Source: Polymorphobacter megasporae (GTDB taxonomy: Bacteria; Pseudomonadota; Alphaproteobacteria; Sphingomonadales; Sphingomonadaceae). From it: 64,000 nt of DNA. The position numbers were made by a program, and so were the translations under genes. The stretch lies in contig NZ_CP081848.1 of NCBI RefSeq assembly GCF_018982885.2, positions 868,001 through 932,000 on the forward strand, read 5' to 3'. This document shows positions 36,188 through 45,252 of the stretch, one piece after another (within the stretch, counting starts at the first letter, position 1; each line of letters begins with the position of its first letter). A model generated the notes under the pieces. That model searched no databases. It worked only from the letters and a program-made list of their open reading frames with translations, and was not told the DNA's origin.

Positions 36188-38110
36188 ATGATCTCCGGCC
36201 TTACCCTCACCGTCGCCCTGTTCGCCGCTCCGGCGCTCGCGCAATCGCCGCCGCAGCCGCAACCCGTGCCGATGCCCCCCGCAACGATCGCGCCGGTCGA
36301 CAAGCCGTACCCGGGCACGATCACTGTCCATGTCGACGCGACCGACCTCGACCGGCGCATCCTGACGGTCCACGAGACGATCCCGGTCGCGGGGCCGGGC
36401 CCGATGACCTTGCTGTATCCCGAATGGCTGCCGGGCAAGCATTCGCCGCGCGGGCCGGTCGACAAGCTCGCCGGGCTGATCATTCACGCGGGCGCGGCGC
36501 GGCTTGAGTGGATCCGCGATCCGGTCGACGTCTACGCCTTCCACATCGACGTTCCGGCGGGGGCGACGGCGATCGACCTCGACTTCCAGTTCGTCTCGCC
36601 GACCGATCCGAAGCAGGGGCGCGTCGTCGTCACGCAGAACATGCTCAACCTCGAATTCGACCAGACGACGCTGTATCCGGCGGGGTATTTCACCCGGCAG
36701 ATCCCCGTATCAGCGACGGTCAAGTTTCCCGAAGGCTGGAAGGTCGCGACCGCGCTGCGTCCGATTGCCGGGGCCCCGGCGGGCGAAACCACCTTCAACA
36801 CCGTGCCGTTCGAGACGCTGGTCGACTCGCCGATCTTCGCCGGACGCTACATGCGCGTCATCCCGCTCGACACGTCGTCGCGCCCGGTGACGCTCAACGT
36901 GGTGGCTGATCGCCCCGATCTGCTTGCGGCGACCGACGCGCAGATCGCGCCGCATGTGAAGCTGGTCAAAGAGGCAGTCGCGCTGTTCGGGTCGAAGCAT
37001 TTCGATCACTACGACCTGCTCCTCGCGCTGAGCGACAAGCAGGGCGGGATCGGTCTCGAGCATCATCGGTCGAGCGAGAACGGCTCGGTGCCGGGATATT
37101 TCACCGAGTGGGACAAGAACCCGGGTGCGCACGGACTGCTGCCGCACGAGTTCACCCACAGCTGGGACGGCAAGTTCCGCCGCGGCGCGGATTCGTGGAC
37201 GCCGAACTACAATGTGCCGATGCGCAACTCATTGCTGTGGGTGTACGAAGGCGGGACGCAGTATTTCGGAACGGTTCTTGGTGGCCGGTCGGGCATCTGG
37301 ACGCCGCAGCAGACCCTCGACAATCTCGCCGGTTATGCCGCGACGTACGATGCGGTCATCGGGCGGACGTGGAAGCCGCTGATCGACACGACCAACGATC
37401 CGATCACCGCCGCGCGCGCGCCCGAGCCGTGGCGCAACTGGCAGCGGTCGGAGGATTATTACACCGAGGGCCTGCTGATCTGGCTCGACGCCGACACGCT
37501 GATCCGCGAGCGGTCGAAGGGCAAGCGCTCGCTCGACGATTTCGCGCATCGCTTCTTCGGGGTCGACGATGGTGCGTGGACCGAGCTCAGCTACACCTTC
37601 GACGATGTCGTCGCCGCATTGAACGCGACCGAGCCGTACGACTGGGCAAAGTTCTTGAACGACCGGCTGACGTCGCACGGCCCGGGGGCGCCGCTCGATG
37701 GCATCACGCGCGGCGGCTACAAGCTCGTCTACACCGACAAGCAGAGCGATTTCGGCAAGGCCGCGGACAGCGCAGCCAAGCGCATCGACCTCAATTATTC
37801 GCTCGGCCTCAGCGTCGGCAAGGACGCCGACCTGACGCAGGTGATGTGGGGCGGACCGGCGTTCAAGGCGGGGTTGACCGTCGGCACGGTGATCCTCGCG
37901 GTCAACGGCGAGGCGTATGACGGTGACGGCCTGAAGCGCGCGGTGACCGCGGCGAAGGCCGGGAAGCCGGTCGAGTTGATGGTCAAGAACGCCGATCGCT
38001 TCCGCGTCGTCACGATCGACTGGAGCGGTGGCCTGCGCTATCCGCACCTCGAGCGCACCGGCAGCGGCCCGGCGTCGCTCGACGCGATCATCGCCAGCCG
38101 GACGAAGTAG
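36188..38110 (+). CDS. M61-family glycyl aminopeptidase
   Basis: A 640-residue exported peptidase. A signal peptide covers residues 1-19, then a beta-rich N-terminal domain, the zinc motif PHEFTHSWDGKFRRG near residue 320 with EGGTQYFG downstream, and a C-terminal PDZ-like domain from about 540 (GLSVGKDADLTQVMWGGPA). It follows the M3 peptidase gene; the two may jointly degrade periplasmic peptides. Confidence 0.92.
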   Translation: MISGLTLTVALFAAPALAQSPPQPQPVPMPPATIAPVDKPYPGTITVHVDATDLDRRILTVHETIPVAGPGPMTLLYPEWLPGKHSPRGPVDKLAGLIIHAGAARLEWIRDPVDVYAFHIDVPAGATAIDLDFQFVSPTDPKQGRVVVTQNMLNLEFDQTTLYPAGYFTRQIPVSATVKFPEGWKVATALRPIAGAPAGETTFNTVPFETLVDSPIFAGRYMRVIPLDTSSRPVTLNVVADRPDLLAATDAQIAPHVKLVKEAVALFGSKHFDHYDLLLALSDKQGGIGLEHHRSSENGSVPGYFTEWDKNPGAHGLLPHEFTHSWDGKFRRGADSWTPNYNVPMRNSLLWVYEGGTQYFGTVLGGRSGIWTPQQTLDNLAGYAATYDAVIGRTWKPLIDTTNDPITAARAPEPWRNWQRSEDYYTEGLLIWLDADTLIRERSKGKRSLDDFAHRFFGVDDGAWTELSYTFDDVVAALNATEPYDWAKFLNDRLTSHGPGAPLDGITRGGYKLVYTDKQSDFGKAADSAAKRIDLNYSLGLSVGKDADLTQVMWGGPAFKAGLTVGTVILAVNGEAYDGDGLKRAVTAAKAGKPVELMVKNADRFRVVTIDWSGGLRYPHLERTGSGPASLDAIIASRTK

Positions 38111-38482
38111 CTAGGCTCGGCGCCGTCGCCATCGGACAAGATGCGCGGCGGCGACGAGGCTGACCCCGGCGACGGTGAGGATGCGCTCGGCGGGCAGGCC
38201 TTCGTAGAAGGCGACTCCCAGCGTCATCAGGCTCAGGCCGGCGGCTCCGAGTGCAAGCGGGACGAGGCCCTCGGGCCACGGATCGCGGGTCAGCACCCAC
38301 AGGCTGACTGGCAGGGCGAAGGCGAGGAGCACCCAGTGCGTGCCACTCCCCGCGACCGCGCCGCCGATCGACGGCAGCAGCGCGATCAGCAGCGGCAGGG
38401 CGAGGCAGTGGATCAGGCACAGGCCAGACGCCGAGACGGCTGCCCAATCGAGCCAGGATTGCGATGGACGCGACGCGGCCAC
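38111..38482 (-). CDS. MerC-domain membrane protein
   Basis: A 123-residue protein with four transmembrane helices, of the MerC/MerC-like family. The first helix holds SGLCLIHCLALP, with the CxxxC pair that in MerC binds Hg(II). No mer genes are nearby, so a general metal or unknown role is more likely. It converges on the M61 gene with no gap. Confidence 0.85.
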   Translation of the reverse strand: MAASRPSQSWLDWAAVSASGLCLIHCLALPLLIALLPSIGGAVAGSGTHWVLLAFALPVSLWVLTRDPWPEGLVPLALGAAGLSLMTLGVAFYEGLPAERILTVAGVSLVAAAHLVRWRRRRA

Positions 38483-38538
38483 GCGGGCCTCCCGAGGTTA
38501 CTTTATATCATCGGGTAAATATGCGTCGTGTGCGGTGA

Positions 38539-38886
38539 TTACAAGCGCGGAAGCAAGCGCCGCAACACCCAGATGACTGTCAGCGTGACGACTGTGGCGA
38601 CGGTATCGGCGATCCAGTCGCCCCATTCGGCGTCGCGGCCGATGAACGGTATCGCCTGGACGATCTCGATCAGCCCGCCGAGCGCGCTCAGCCAGAGCGC
38701 GATGCGCCACAATTTCGTGCGCGGCCAAGCCCATGCCGCAGCGAGGCTCAACGTGATGAACGCGGCGATATGGTTGATCTTGTCGCCGTCGCCAAAGTCG
38801 GGTGCCTCGGCGTTCGGCAGGATCGCCGCGATGAACGTCCCGATCAGGATGACCGCAAAGATGACGCGAGGGAGGCGCGGGGTCAT
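38539..38886 (-). CDS. VanZ-like membrane protein
   Basis: A 115-residue protein with four transmembrane helices of the VanZ/YoaI type. KINHIAAFITLSLAAAWAW and AEWGDWIADTVATVVT carry the conserved polar residues. The function is uncertain. The ATG at 38886 overlaps the stop of the upstream L,D-transpeptidase gene; the longer frame is shadow. Confidence 0.85.
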   Translation of the reverse strand: MTPRLPRVIFAVILIGTFIAAILPNAEAPDFGDGDKINHIAAFITLSLAAAWAWPRTKLWRIALWLSALGGLIEIVQAIPFIGRDAEWGDWIADTVATVVTLTVIWVLRRLLPRL

Positions 38887-39383
38887 GCGATATCGATCCA
38901 GTCGCCGGGGGCAAGATGCGGCAGAAGGGCTTCGAGCGCCTCGCGGTCGATCGCGACGCACCCGGCGGTCGGGTGCCCGGCGATCATGCAGTGGAGGAAG
39001 ATCGCGCTGCCCTTGCCCGGGACCGGCGGCGCGTCGTTATAGCCAAGCTCGACGATGACATCGTACAGCCCGTCGTCGCGCCACAGATGCTCGGCGGAAA
39101 ACGGATGCGGGTGGCGGACGCGGCGGTTGTACGCGGGGTCGCGCACGTCATCCGACCAGCCGTCGGCCGGGTCGAGCGCGCGCCACGGCAGTGCGGTGAC
39201 CGGCGCAGCGACGCGGTCGGGACGGATCATCGCCGAGCGGATCGCCCAGCGTCCGCGCGGGGTGCAGCCGTCGCCCTCGTGCTTGCTCGCGGCGGATGTC
39301 GCGCCCGACCGGCCGATCAGGCACGGAGTCGAAACGCCGTCGGCGGTAAGAGTCAGCGCTGCTGTGTCGACGGTCAGGATCAT
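38883..39383 (-). CDS. L,D-transpeptidase (YkuD family)
   Basis: A 166-residue YkuD-domain protein with the active-site motif HCMIAGHPTAGCVAI (catalytic Cys, His). No signal peptide is obvious, as for other short members that resemble ErfK-type proteins. It may modify peptidoglycan cross-links. It lies 10 bp after ribA and overlaps the VanZ gene by 4 bp. Confidence 0.88.
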   Translation of the reverse strand: MILTVDTAALTLTADGVSTPCLIGRSGATSAASKHEGDGCTPRGRWAIRSAMIRPDRVAAPVTALPWRALDPADGWSDDVRDPAYNRRVRHPHPFSAEHLWRDDGLYDVIVELGYNDAPPVPGKGSAIFLHCMIAGHPTAGCVAIDREALEALLPHLAPGDWIDIA

Positions 39384-39393
39384 TCCGACCGCA

Positions 39394-40464
39394 TTACAGA
39401 TAATGCCCGCTGCGGTCGCGCTTGGTCGCGAGATAATCGGCGTTGTGCGGGTTGGGCGGCATCGAATGCGCGATGCGCTCGACGACGTCGATGCCGTGCG
39501 CGGAGAGGCTCGCGACCTTGTCGGGGTTGTTGGTCAGCAGCCGGACCTGTCCGACGCCGAGCAGGCGCAGCATCGTCGCGGCGACGGCAAAATCGCGCTC
39601 GTCGGGCTCGAAGCCGAGGCGGAGGTTGGCGTCGACGGTATCGAACCCCTGGTCCTGGAGGGCATACGCGCGCAGCTTGTTGATCAGCCCGATACCGCGC
39701 CCCTCCTGCTGGAGATACAGCAATACGCCGCCCCCAGCCGCCGTGATCGCGGCCAAGGCGGCGCGAAGCTGCGGGCCGCAATCGCACTTGAGGCTGCCAA
39801 GGACATCGCCGGTCAGGCACGCCGAATGAAGCCGGGTCAGCACCGGCGGCGTCGTCCCGCGCGGGCCGATGACCAACGCGAGATGCTCGGGCCCGCCCTC
39901 GGCCGGGCGGAATGCGACGACTTCGGTATCGGGGGCGCCGTCGAGCGGCAGGCGCGCACGGGTGACGATTCGCAGCCGGTCGGCGCGGGCGTAGCTCAGG
40001 ATATCCGCGGCGGCGGCGGTCAACGGCGTGCCGCCTCCGGCAGGAACGGCGAAGACCGCCGGCAGGATGCCGCCGAGCTTGGCCAGCCGCACCGCCGCCT
40101 GCGCCGCTGCCGTCGCGGTCGGCACGCACGTGCGGAACGGTCCCTTGAACGGCAGGCGGAGGTCGTCGCCGGGGTCGGCGATCGCGACCGTCGCGGCGAG
40201 GTCGAGCCATGCCGGGCGGTCGATCCAGACGACATCCTGCCCCGCCGCTGCGGGCTGATTGACGATGTGGAGCACCGCCGCCCGCCGCGCCGTGACGATG
40301 AGCCCGGCGCGCGCATCGGTCTCGAGCCGCGTAAGGACGAGGTCGTCGGCGAGTTCAGTGGCGAGGACATCGAGATCGCCCGCCGGGCTCGTTATCCGAA
40401 CGACCTGTCCGCGACGGAGCTCGTCGACCGCGCGCGCGACGCTGGTGGCGGCGTCTGGGCTCAC
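39394..40464 (-). CDS. ribA: GTP cyclohydrolase II with degenerate N-terminal domain
   Basis: A 356-residue protein. The C-terminal half is a typical RibA that opens GTP for riboflavin synthesis. The zinc cysteines are in CLTGDVLGSLKCDCGPQL, and the catalytic segment is QQEGRGIGL. The N-terminal 150 residues resemble a degraded DHBP-synthase-like domain, an arrangement seen in sphingomonads. The GTG at 40464 overlaps the xthA stop by 4 bp. Confidence 0.9.
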   Translation of the reverse strand: MSPDAATSVARAVDELRRGQVVRITSPAGDLDVLATELADDLVLTRLETDARAGLIVTARRAAVLHIVNQPAAAGQDVVWIDRPAWLDLAATVAIADPGDDLRLPFKGPFRTCVPTATAAAQAAVRLAKLGGILPAVFAVPAGGGTPLTAAAADILSYARADRLRIVTRARLPLDGAPDTEVVAFRPAEGGPEHLALVIGPRGTTPPVLTRLHSACLTGDVLGSLKCDCGPQLRAALAAITAAGGGVLLYLQQEGRGIGLINKLRAYALQDQGFDTVDANLRLGFEPDERDFAVAATMLRLLGVGQVRLLTNNPDKVASLSAHGIDVVERIAHSMPPNPHNADYLATKRDRSGHYL

Positions 40465-41264
40465 AGCGCGAACGTCGCGATCTGCGGGACGTGGTCCGAT
40501 GGCTTGCCCCAGTTGCGCGCGTCCTCGACAACCTCGAACGCCGTCGCCGACCGCGCCACGCCCGGCGACGCCCAGATATGGTCGAGCCGCCGCCCGCGGT
40601 CGTTCACCGTATGGTCGGCGTTGCGGTAGCTCCACCATGTGTACAGCCGCTCCGGCGCGGGGATGAACGTGCGGCCGACGTCGACCCAGTCGTGGCTCGC
40701 GGCGAGACCGTCGAGCCGGTCGACCTCGACGGGCGTGTGGCTGACCACGTTGAGCAATGCCTTGTGGCTCCACACGTCACACGGCAGCGGCGCGATGTTG
40801 AAATCGCCGACGATAACGGTGTCGTCGCGCAACCCCTCCGACCACGCCGTCATTCGGTCGACGAAGGCGAGTTTTTGCGCGAACTTGGGATTGAGCGCGG
40901 GGTCGGGAATGTCGCCGCCCGCGGGGACATAAACATTCTCGATCAACAGCCCGTTCGCCAGCCGCGCGCCGATGTGCCGTGCCTCGCCATTGTCCTGCCA
41001 GTCGAAGCGGCGCTCTTCGGTCAGCGGAACCTTCGACAGCGTCGCGACGCCGTGGTGCATCTTCTGCCCGCAGATGACCCGGTGCGTATAGCCGAGCCGG
41101 TCGAACAGCGCGTGCGGGAAGTCGTTGTCGATGACCTTGGTTTCCTGCAGGCACAGGATATCGGGCGAATGCTCCGTCAAGAACCGCTCGACGATGTCGA
41201 GGCGGAAGCGCACCGAATTAATGTTCCAGGTGGCGATCGACAGCGTTTGGTTCGGGGACGGCAT
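40461..41264 (-). CDS. xthA: Exodeoxyribonuclease III
   Basis: A 267-residue AP endonuclease/3'-5' exonuclease for base excision repair. Motifs are SIATWNINSVRFR, LQETKVIDNDFP, GDFNIAP and the C-terminal SDHVPQIA. The ATG at 41264 gives MPSPNQTLSIATWN; one at 41273 adds three residues. It starts about 45 bp after a strong GC hairpin. Confidence 0.94.
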   Translation of the reverse strand: MPSPNQTLSIATWNINSVRFRLDIVERFLTEHSPDILCLQETKVIDNDFPHALFDRLGYTHRVICGQKMHHGVATLSKVPLTEERRFDWQDNGEARHIGARLANGLLIENVYVPAGGDIPDPALNPKFAQKLAFVDRMTAWSEGLRDDTVIVGDFNIAPLPCDVWSHKALLNVVSHTPVEVDRLDGLAASHDWVDVGRTFIPAPERLYTWWSYRNADHTVNDRGRRLDHIWASPGVARSATAFEVVEDARNWGKPSDHVPQIATFAL

Positions 41265-41307
41265 CGCGGTCATGTAAGCACGCGCGGGCGCTCCACCAAA
41301 CGAATTA

Positions 41308-41339
41308 GGCCCCCGCTCCGGGGGCATGGAGCGGGGGCC
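41308..41339 (-). terminator. Strong 12-bp GC hairpin upstream of xthA
   Basis: GGCCCCCGCTCC (41308) pairs perfectly with GGAGCGGGGGCC (41328), with an 8-base loop. On the minus strand it is followed by TAATTCGTTT, a weak T-stretch. It lies in the 267-bp gap between lolA and xthA, otherwise empty. It could end lolA transcription or a small RNA; or it may act as a processing site. Confidence 0.45.
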
Positions 41340-41531
41340 CGTCTGCGCTCGTCACGCAACGATCGAACCCGAATGCCCAGACAACAGGGGGGCAAATTCC
41401 AGACACCGGGCGGCGACCGCATGTCCGTGTTAGCGCCCGCAACATTGCTCGGCCATGAACAGAAAGGTTCATAAACCAGACAATATGCCGTGTGGTTAAT
41501 TCGACCTTGCGGCGACGTCACGGCCGCGTTG

Positions 41532-42134
41532 CTAGCCGGTTTTTCCGGGTAGGCTTTTCGCGCGTGGATCGCGGAAACCGAAGCTCGCGGCGGGCACCGC
41601 GACGTTGTATTTCGTGCCGCGCAGGGTGATGTCGGTTCGGTTGTTCTGCGCGTCGAGGGCAGTCCAGCCGAGCAGCGCCAGCCCGCCCGGCGCAGCGGCG
41701 TCGGTAGCGAAGTTGAGCGTTATCGCGCCATATTCGGGGTGTTTGGGATCGCGCGCCTCGACCAGCAAACCGTTGCCCTGCTGCCCGACGACATGCGCGA
41801 AGCGGGCAAGGTCGGCATCGCCGTCGAGCAGGACGCCGAGCGGGGTGCTCTTGATCGGGTATTGCGAGACCTGGTTGACCTCGTAATCGACGACGCTGAG
41901 CCGCTTGCCGTCGGCGACGACGAGCAGCGGTGCCTTGTCGTAGGCGAAGCGGATCTTGCCCGGACGCGACAGGATCAGCTTGCCGGTCGCAACGGTGCCG
42001 TTCGCCGCGGTCTGGCTGAAGTCGGCGGTCATCGTCGTCGTCGCCTGCAGCGCCGCCTTGACCGAGTCGATCGTCAACGGGGCAGCGGCGAGTGGGGTGG
42101 CGGCGAGGAGCAGGGCGAGAAAAAATGGCTTCAA
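41532..42134 (-). CDS. lolA: Outer membrane lipoprotein carrier protein LolA
   Basis: A 200-residue periplasmic chaperone that carries lipoproteins from LolCDE to the outer membrane. A signal peptide covers residues 1-17, then the LolA fold with TADFSQTAANG, GKLILSRPGKIRFAYD and the conserved VVADGKRL. The LolA-xthA order is common in alphaproteobacteria. Confidence 0.92.
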   Translation of the reverse strand: MKPFFLALLLAATPLAAAPLTIDSVKAALQATTTMTADFSQTAANGTVATGKLILSRPGKIRFAYDKAPLLVVADGKRLSVVDYEVNQVSQYPIKSTPLGVLLDGDADLARFAHVVGQQGNGLLVEARDPKHPEYGAITLNFATDAAAPGGLALLGWTALDAQNNRTDITLRGTKYNVAVPAASFGFRDPRAKSLPGKTG

Positions 42135-42230
42135 CAGGACGTTCCTTTGATGACGCCATCGGCATAGCAGTACAGCGATTGAACTGCGACTGAACCCAAG
42201 GCACGATCGACTTGACGTGGGGGAACGCCA

Positions 42231-43070
42231 GTGGACACCAGGAACGTCATTGCCATTACAGGATTGATCGGCGCGATCACAGGCATTCTGTGGCCGGTCA
42301 TCGCCGTTGGCGTCCTGTTTGCCTTCCGTGGACCGGCGATGCGCGCGTTAAATCGCGTCAGCGACGACGGCGGCACGATCGAGGTTTTTGGCGTTAAGCT
42401 AAATGTCGGCAAGGCCACCGAAGAACAGCAACGGATGATAGAGGATCTTCAGAAACAGGTGGGTACACTGCGCGATGCAGCGCGCGTACAAGGGGAAATC
42501 GGACAGCGTGCATCGGGCTTCCTCGATCCGAGCACCTCTGCCGGACGCGTCATCGCCGCGCCGCCGCGAACGATTCCCCCCGCTCCCCTAGCGCAGGCAC
42601 CGAGCGGAGGCGAGATCATGGTCGGCGCGGTGCCGTCATCCGATCCAACCCCGCCGATTGCTGTGGGCAGCGCGAACCCCGCCGCACTTGCGCCGCTAAC
42701 GCGTTCGTCGAAACCGCGGTTGCTGTGGGTCGACGACCATCCGGAAAACGTCGCCTTGTTACGCGCGTCGCTCCGCAGCCGGGGCTTCGTCATTGTCGAG
42801 GCATCAAGCACCGAGGTCGCACTCGATGCATTTGGCTCCCGTGAGTTCGACGCAGTCATTTCGGACATGGGACGCGACACCGCCGATGCGGGGGTGTCGC
42901 TTGCGGCGCGCATCCGCGGAGTCGACGCGAATGTCCCCATCTTCATCTTCTGCAGTATCGGTGCGGTTCGGATCTACGGTGGCTTCGCGAAGCAGGCGGG
43001 CGCAACTCTCGTTACGGACTCGGCAACGCTGTTGATGGAACGGCTGCTCGAACTCCAGTCGCTGGGGTAA
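42231..43070 (+). CDS. Membrane-anchored receiver-domain protein, no output domain
   Basis: A 279-residue protein starting at GTG 42231. One transmembrane helix lies at about residues 7-30, then a short coiled coil (EEQQRMIEDLQKQVGTLRD) and a proline-rich linker. The receiver domain runs from about residue 160 to the end: LLWVDDHPENVALLRASL and the acceptor Asp in AVISDMGRD. The Lys expected near the C-terminus of a receiver is not seen (GATLVTDSATLL), so phosphorylation may be atypical. There is no partner kinase nearby. Confidence 0.8.
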   Translation: MDTRNVIAITGLIGAITGILWPVIAVGVLFAFRGPAMRALNRVSDDGGTIEVFGVKLNVGKATEEQQRMIEDLQKQVGTLRDAARVQGEIGQRASGFLDPSTSAGRVIAAPPRTIPPAPLAQAPSGGEIMVGAVPSSDPTPPIAVGSANPAALAPLTRSSKPRLLWVDDHPENVALLRASLRSRGFVIVEASSTEVALDAFGSREFDAVISDMGRDTADAGVSLAARIRGVDANVPIFIFCSIGAVRIYGGFAKQAGATLVTDSATLLMERLLELQSLG

Positions 43071-43073
43071 GCG

Positions 43074-44054
43074 TCAGGCGCGCGGGTGCGCGTTGCGGTA
43101 GACGTCGAGCAGGTGCGCGGCGTCGACCGCGGTGTAGACCTGTGTCGACGACAGGCTGGCGTGGCCGAGCAGTTCCTGGATCGAACGGAGATCGGCGCCG
43201 CGCGCGAGCAGGTGCGTCGCAAAGCTGTGGCGGAGCGCGTGCGGGGTCGCGCTCGCGGGCAGGCCGAGGCCGACGCGTGCCGATGCCATCGCCTTGCGGA
43301 TCAGCTCGGGCGCGAGCGGTCCGCCGCGGACGCCGCGGAACAGCGGGGCCGACGCGCTTCGTGGCCACGGGCATAGGTCGGCATAGGCCTCGATCGCGGC
43401 GCGGACGACCGGCAGCAGCGGCACGATCCGTGTCTTGGCCCGCTTGCCGGTGACGGTGATTGTCTCGCCCAGCGGCAGCGCGCTGCCGGTCAGCGCGAGC
43501 GCCTCGGCGATCCGCAGGCCCGCTCCATAGAGAAGAAGCACGACCGCGGTGTCGCGCGCCGCGACCCACGGCTGGAGCGCGGCATCGCCAATGTCGGCGA
43601 CGAGCGCGCGCGCATCGGCGGGGGACACCGGGCGCGGCACGCGCGCAGCACGCTTGGGTGAGGCGAGGCCGGTAAGCCCCGACGCGTCGACTCCGGCGGT
43701 CGCGGCGAAGGCGTAGAAGGTGCGGAGTGCGGCGACCTCGCGCGCGATCGAGGCGTTGCCCAGCCCCTCGCCTCGCCGCGCCGCGAGGAAGGCGCGGAAG
43801 TCGGCGAGGGTGAAAGCCGACAGCGCCGCCCCGTCGACTGCGCGCCCGAGGTGTCGCCCGGCAAAGGCGATGAAGCGGTGGAGGCTCGCGGCATAAGCGC
43901 GGACGGTGTTCGGCGACAGCCGCCGCGCATCGGTCAGGCTCGCGCACCATTCGACCACGAGCGCGGTGGCGTCCGCTTCTGCGAGCGCGGTGGTCCCAAC
44001 CTCCTTGTCATCCCCGCGCACGCGGGAAACCAAGGTCACTTCCCTCGGTGACAT
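43074..44054 (-). CDS. xerC: Tyrosine recombinase XerC
   Basis: A site-specific recombinase that, with XerD, resolves chromosome dimers at dif. The catalytic set is visible: Arg in [11 protein letters not shown], Lys in [20 protein letters not shown], the His in [10 protein letters not shown] and the Tyr in VYTAVD. The start is a problem. The only ATG in frame (44054) lies within a REP-like repeat, whose sequence would supply about 16 residues. The alternative is GTG 43958, close to the conserved [17 protein letters not shown] annotate the longer version. Confidence 0.85.
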   Translation of the reverse strand: MSPREVTLVSRVRGDDKEVGTTALAEADATALVVEWCASLTDARRLSPNTVRAYAASLHRFIAFAGRHLGRAVDGAALSAFTLADFRAFLAARRGEGLGNASIAREVAALRTFYAFAATAGVDASGLTGLASPKRAARVPRPVSPADARALVADIGDAALQPWVAARDTAVVLLLYGAGLRIAEALALTGSALPLGETITVTGKRAKTRIVPLLPVVRAAIEAYADLCPWPRSASAPLFRGVRGGPLAPELIRKAMASARVGLGLPASATPHALRHSFATHLLARGADLRSIQELLGHASLSSTQVYTAVDAAHLLDVYRNAHPRA

Positions 44055-44080
44055 TGGGTCCCCGCGTGCGCGGGGATGAC
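44007..44080. repeat. Bipartite REP-like palindrome, 74 bp, overlapping the xerC 5' end
   Basis: Two inverted arms with the GTCATCCCCGC ends, 74 bp overall, as at 36067-36140. The arms differ from each other at several positions, so the copy looks older. It lies between xerC and the aldolase gene and contains the only ATG in the xerC frame. Confidence 0.88.
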
Positions 44081-44091
44081 AGTTTTTCGGC

Positions 44092-44745
44092 TCACAGGAT
44101 CGACTGCCCCGTCTTCGCCCAGTCGCTCGCGAACCCGGCGAGGCCGCGGTCGGTCAGCGGGTGGTTGGCGAGCGCGCGGATCACCGCCGCGGGCATCGTG
44201 CAGACATCGGCCCCGATCTTAGCCGCCTGGAGGACGTGGACCGGGTGGCGGACGCTGGCGACGAGGATCTCGGTGTCGAAGGCGTAATTGTCGTAGATCT
44301 GCTTGATGTCGGCGATCAGCGCCATGCCGTCGAAGCCGACGTCGTCGTGGCGCCCGACGAACGGCGAAATGAACGCCGCCCCCGCCTTCGCCGCGAGCAA
44401 TGCCTGCGTCGCCGAGAAGCACAGGGTCACGTTGACCATCACGCCGTCATCGGACAGCGTCTTGCACGCGCGCAGGCCGTCGAGCGTCAGCGGCACCTTG
44501 ATCGTGATATTGTCGCCGAGCGTCAGCAGCTTGGCCGCTTCGCGCAGCATGTCGTCGGCGCCGGTTGCGACGACCTCGGCCGAGACCGGGCCGTCGACGA
44601 GCTTGGCGATCTCGGCTATCACCTCGAGGAAATTGCGCCCTGACTTGGCGATCAGGCTCGGGTTGGTCGTCACCCCGTCGAGCAGGCCGGTCGCTGCCAG
44701 CTCCTCGATCTCGCGGGTGTCGGCGGTGTCGACGAAAAACTTCAT
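44092..44745 (-). CDS. Transaldolase/fructose-6-phosphate aldolase family protein
   Basis: A 217-residue TalC/FSA-type aldolase, a small decameric transaldolase of the pentose phosphate pathway. It begins [20 protein letters not shown]; the Schiff-base Lys is in [27 protein letters not shown] is conserved. The start at 44745 is the family start; the longer frame upstream is not coding. It lies 12 bp before the repeat. Confidence 0.93.
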   Translation of the reverse strand: MKFFVDTADTREIEELAATGLLDGVTTNPSLIAKSGRNFLEVIAEIAKLVDGPVSAEVVATGADDMLREAAKLLTLGDNITIKVPLTLDGLRACKTLSDDGVMVNVTLCFSATQALLAAKAGAAFISPFVGRHDDVGFDGMALIADIKQIYDNYAFDTEILVASVRHPVHVLQAAKIGADVCTMPAAVIRALANHPLTDRGLAGFASDWAKTGQSIL

Positions 44746-44806
44746 GGCGGCAGCCTCATGGCGGGGATGCGCCGCTGTAGCGCCTCCCCGCGCGCGTCGA
44801 TAGCCT

Positions 44807-45106
44807 TCAGGCGCTGCGGGCGCGCATCGCCGTCGGGGTGATCGTCGTGAAATTGGCGACGTCGGCGAACACCGCGGCGGCATCGGGCGACGAGGTCGCG
44901 GCGGCAAAGGCGGCGGCGTCGGCGAAGTCGAGCGTCGTCACCGCGACGAACGGCGCGTCGGGCTGGTCGGCGAACAGCACGCGCGATCCGGTCAGGCCGT
45001 GCGGCCCGAACGTCGCGTGGACCAGCGGCATGTGAGTCGCCATGTAATAATCTGCGTCGAAGGTCGCGCCCGGGGTGGCCGGATAGGCGACGATATAGCT
45101 GGTCAT
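44807..45106 (-). CDS. EthD-like dimeric alpha-beta barrel protein
   Basis: A 99-residue single-domain protein of the EthD/dimeric ferredoxin-like class, with [20 protein letters not shown] near residue 20. Such proteins have been linked to degradation or detoxification, but no substrate can be named. The start at 45106 gives [13 protein letters not shown]. It is divergent from priA. Confidence 0.8.
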   Translation of the reverse strand: MTSYIVAYPATPGATFDADYYMATHMPLVHATFGPHGLTGSRVLFADQPDAPFVAVTTLDFADAAAFAAATSSPDAAAVFADVANFTTITPTAMRARSA

Positions 45107-45252
45107 GGGTGTCAACTCCCCGCCGGTCATGGTGCGCAGCGCGATCGCCGGCCGAATCGCCTCGCCGCACCGTAGCCTGCGGACACGCGCCGCCATAGCC
45201 CGGCAACCGGCCGGGGTGGCGGCGATTCGTCCCCGCGCCTATCTCGGGGGCG

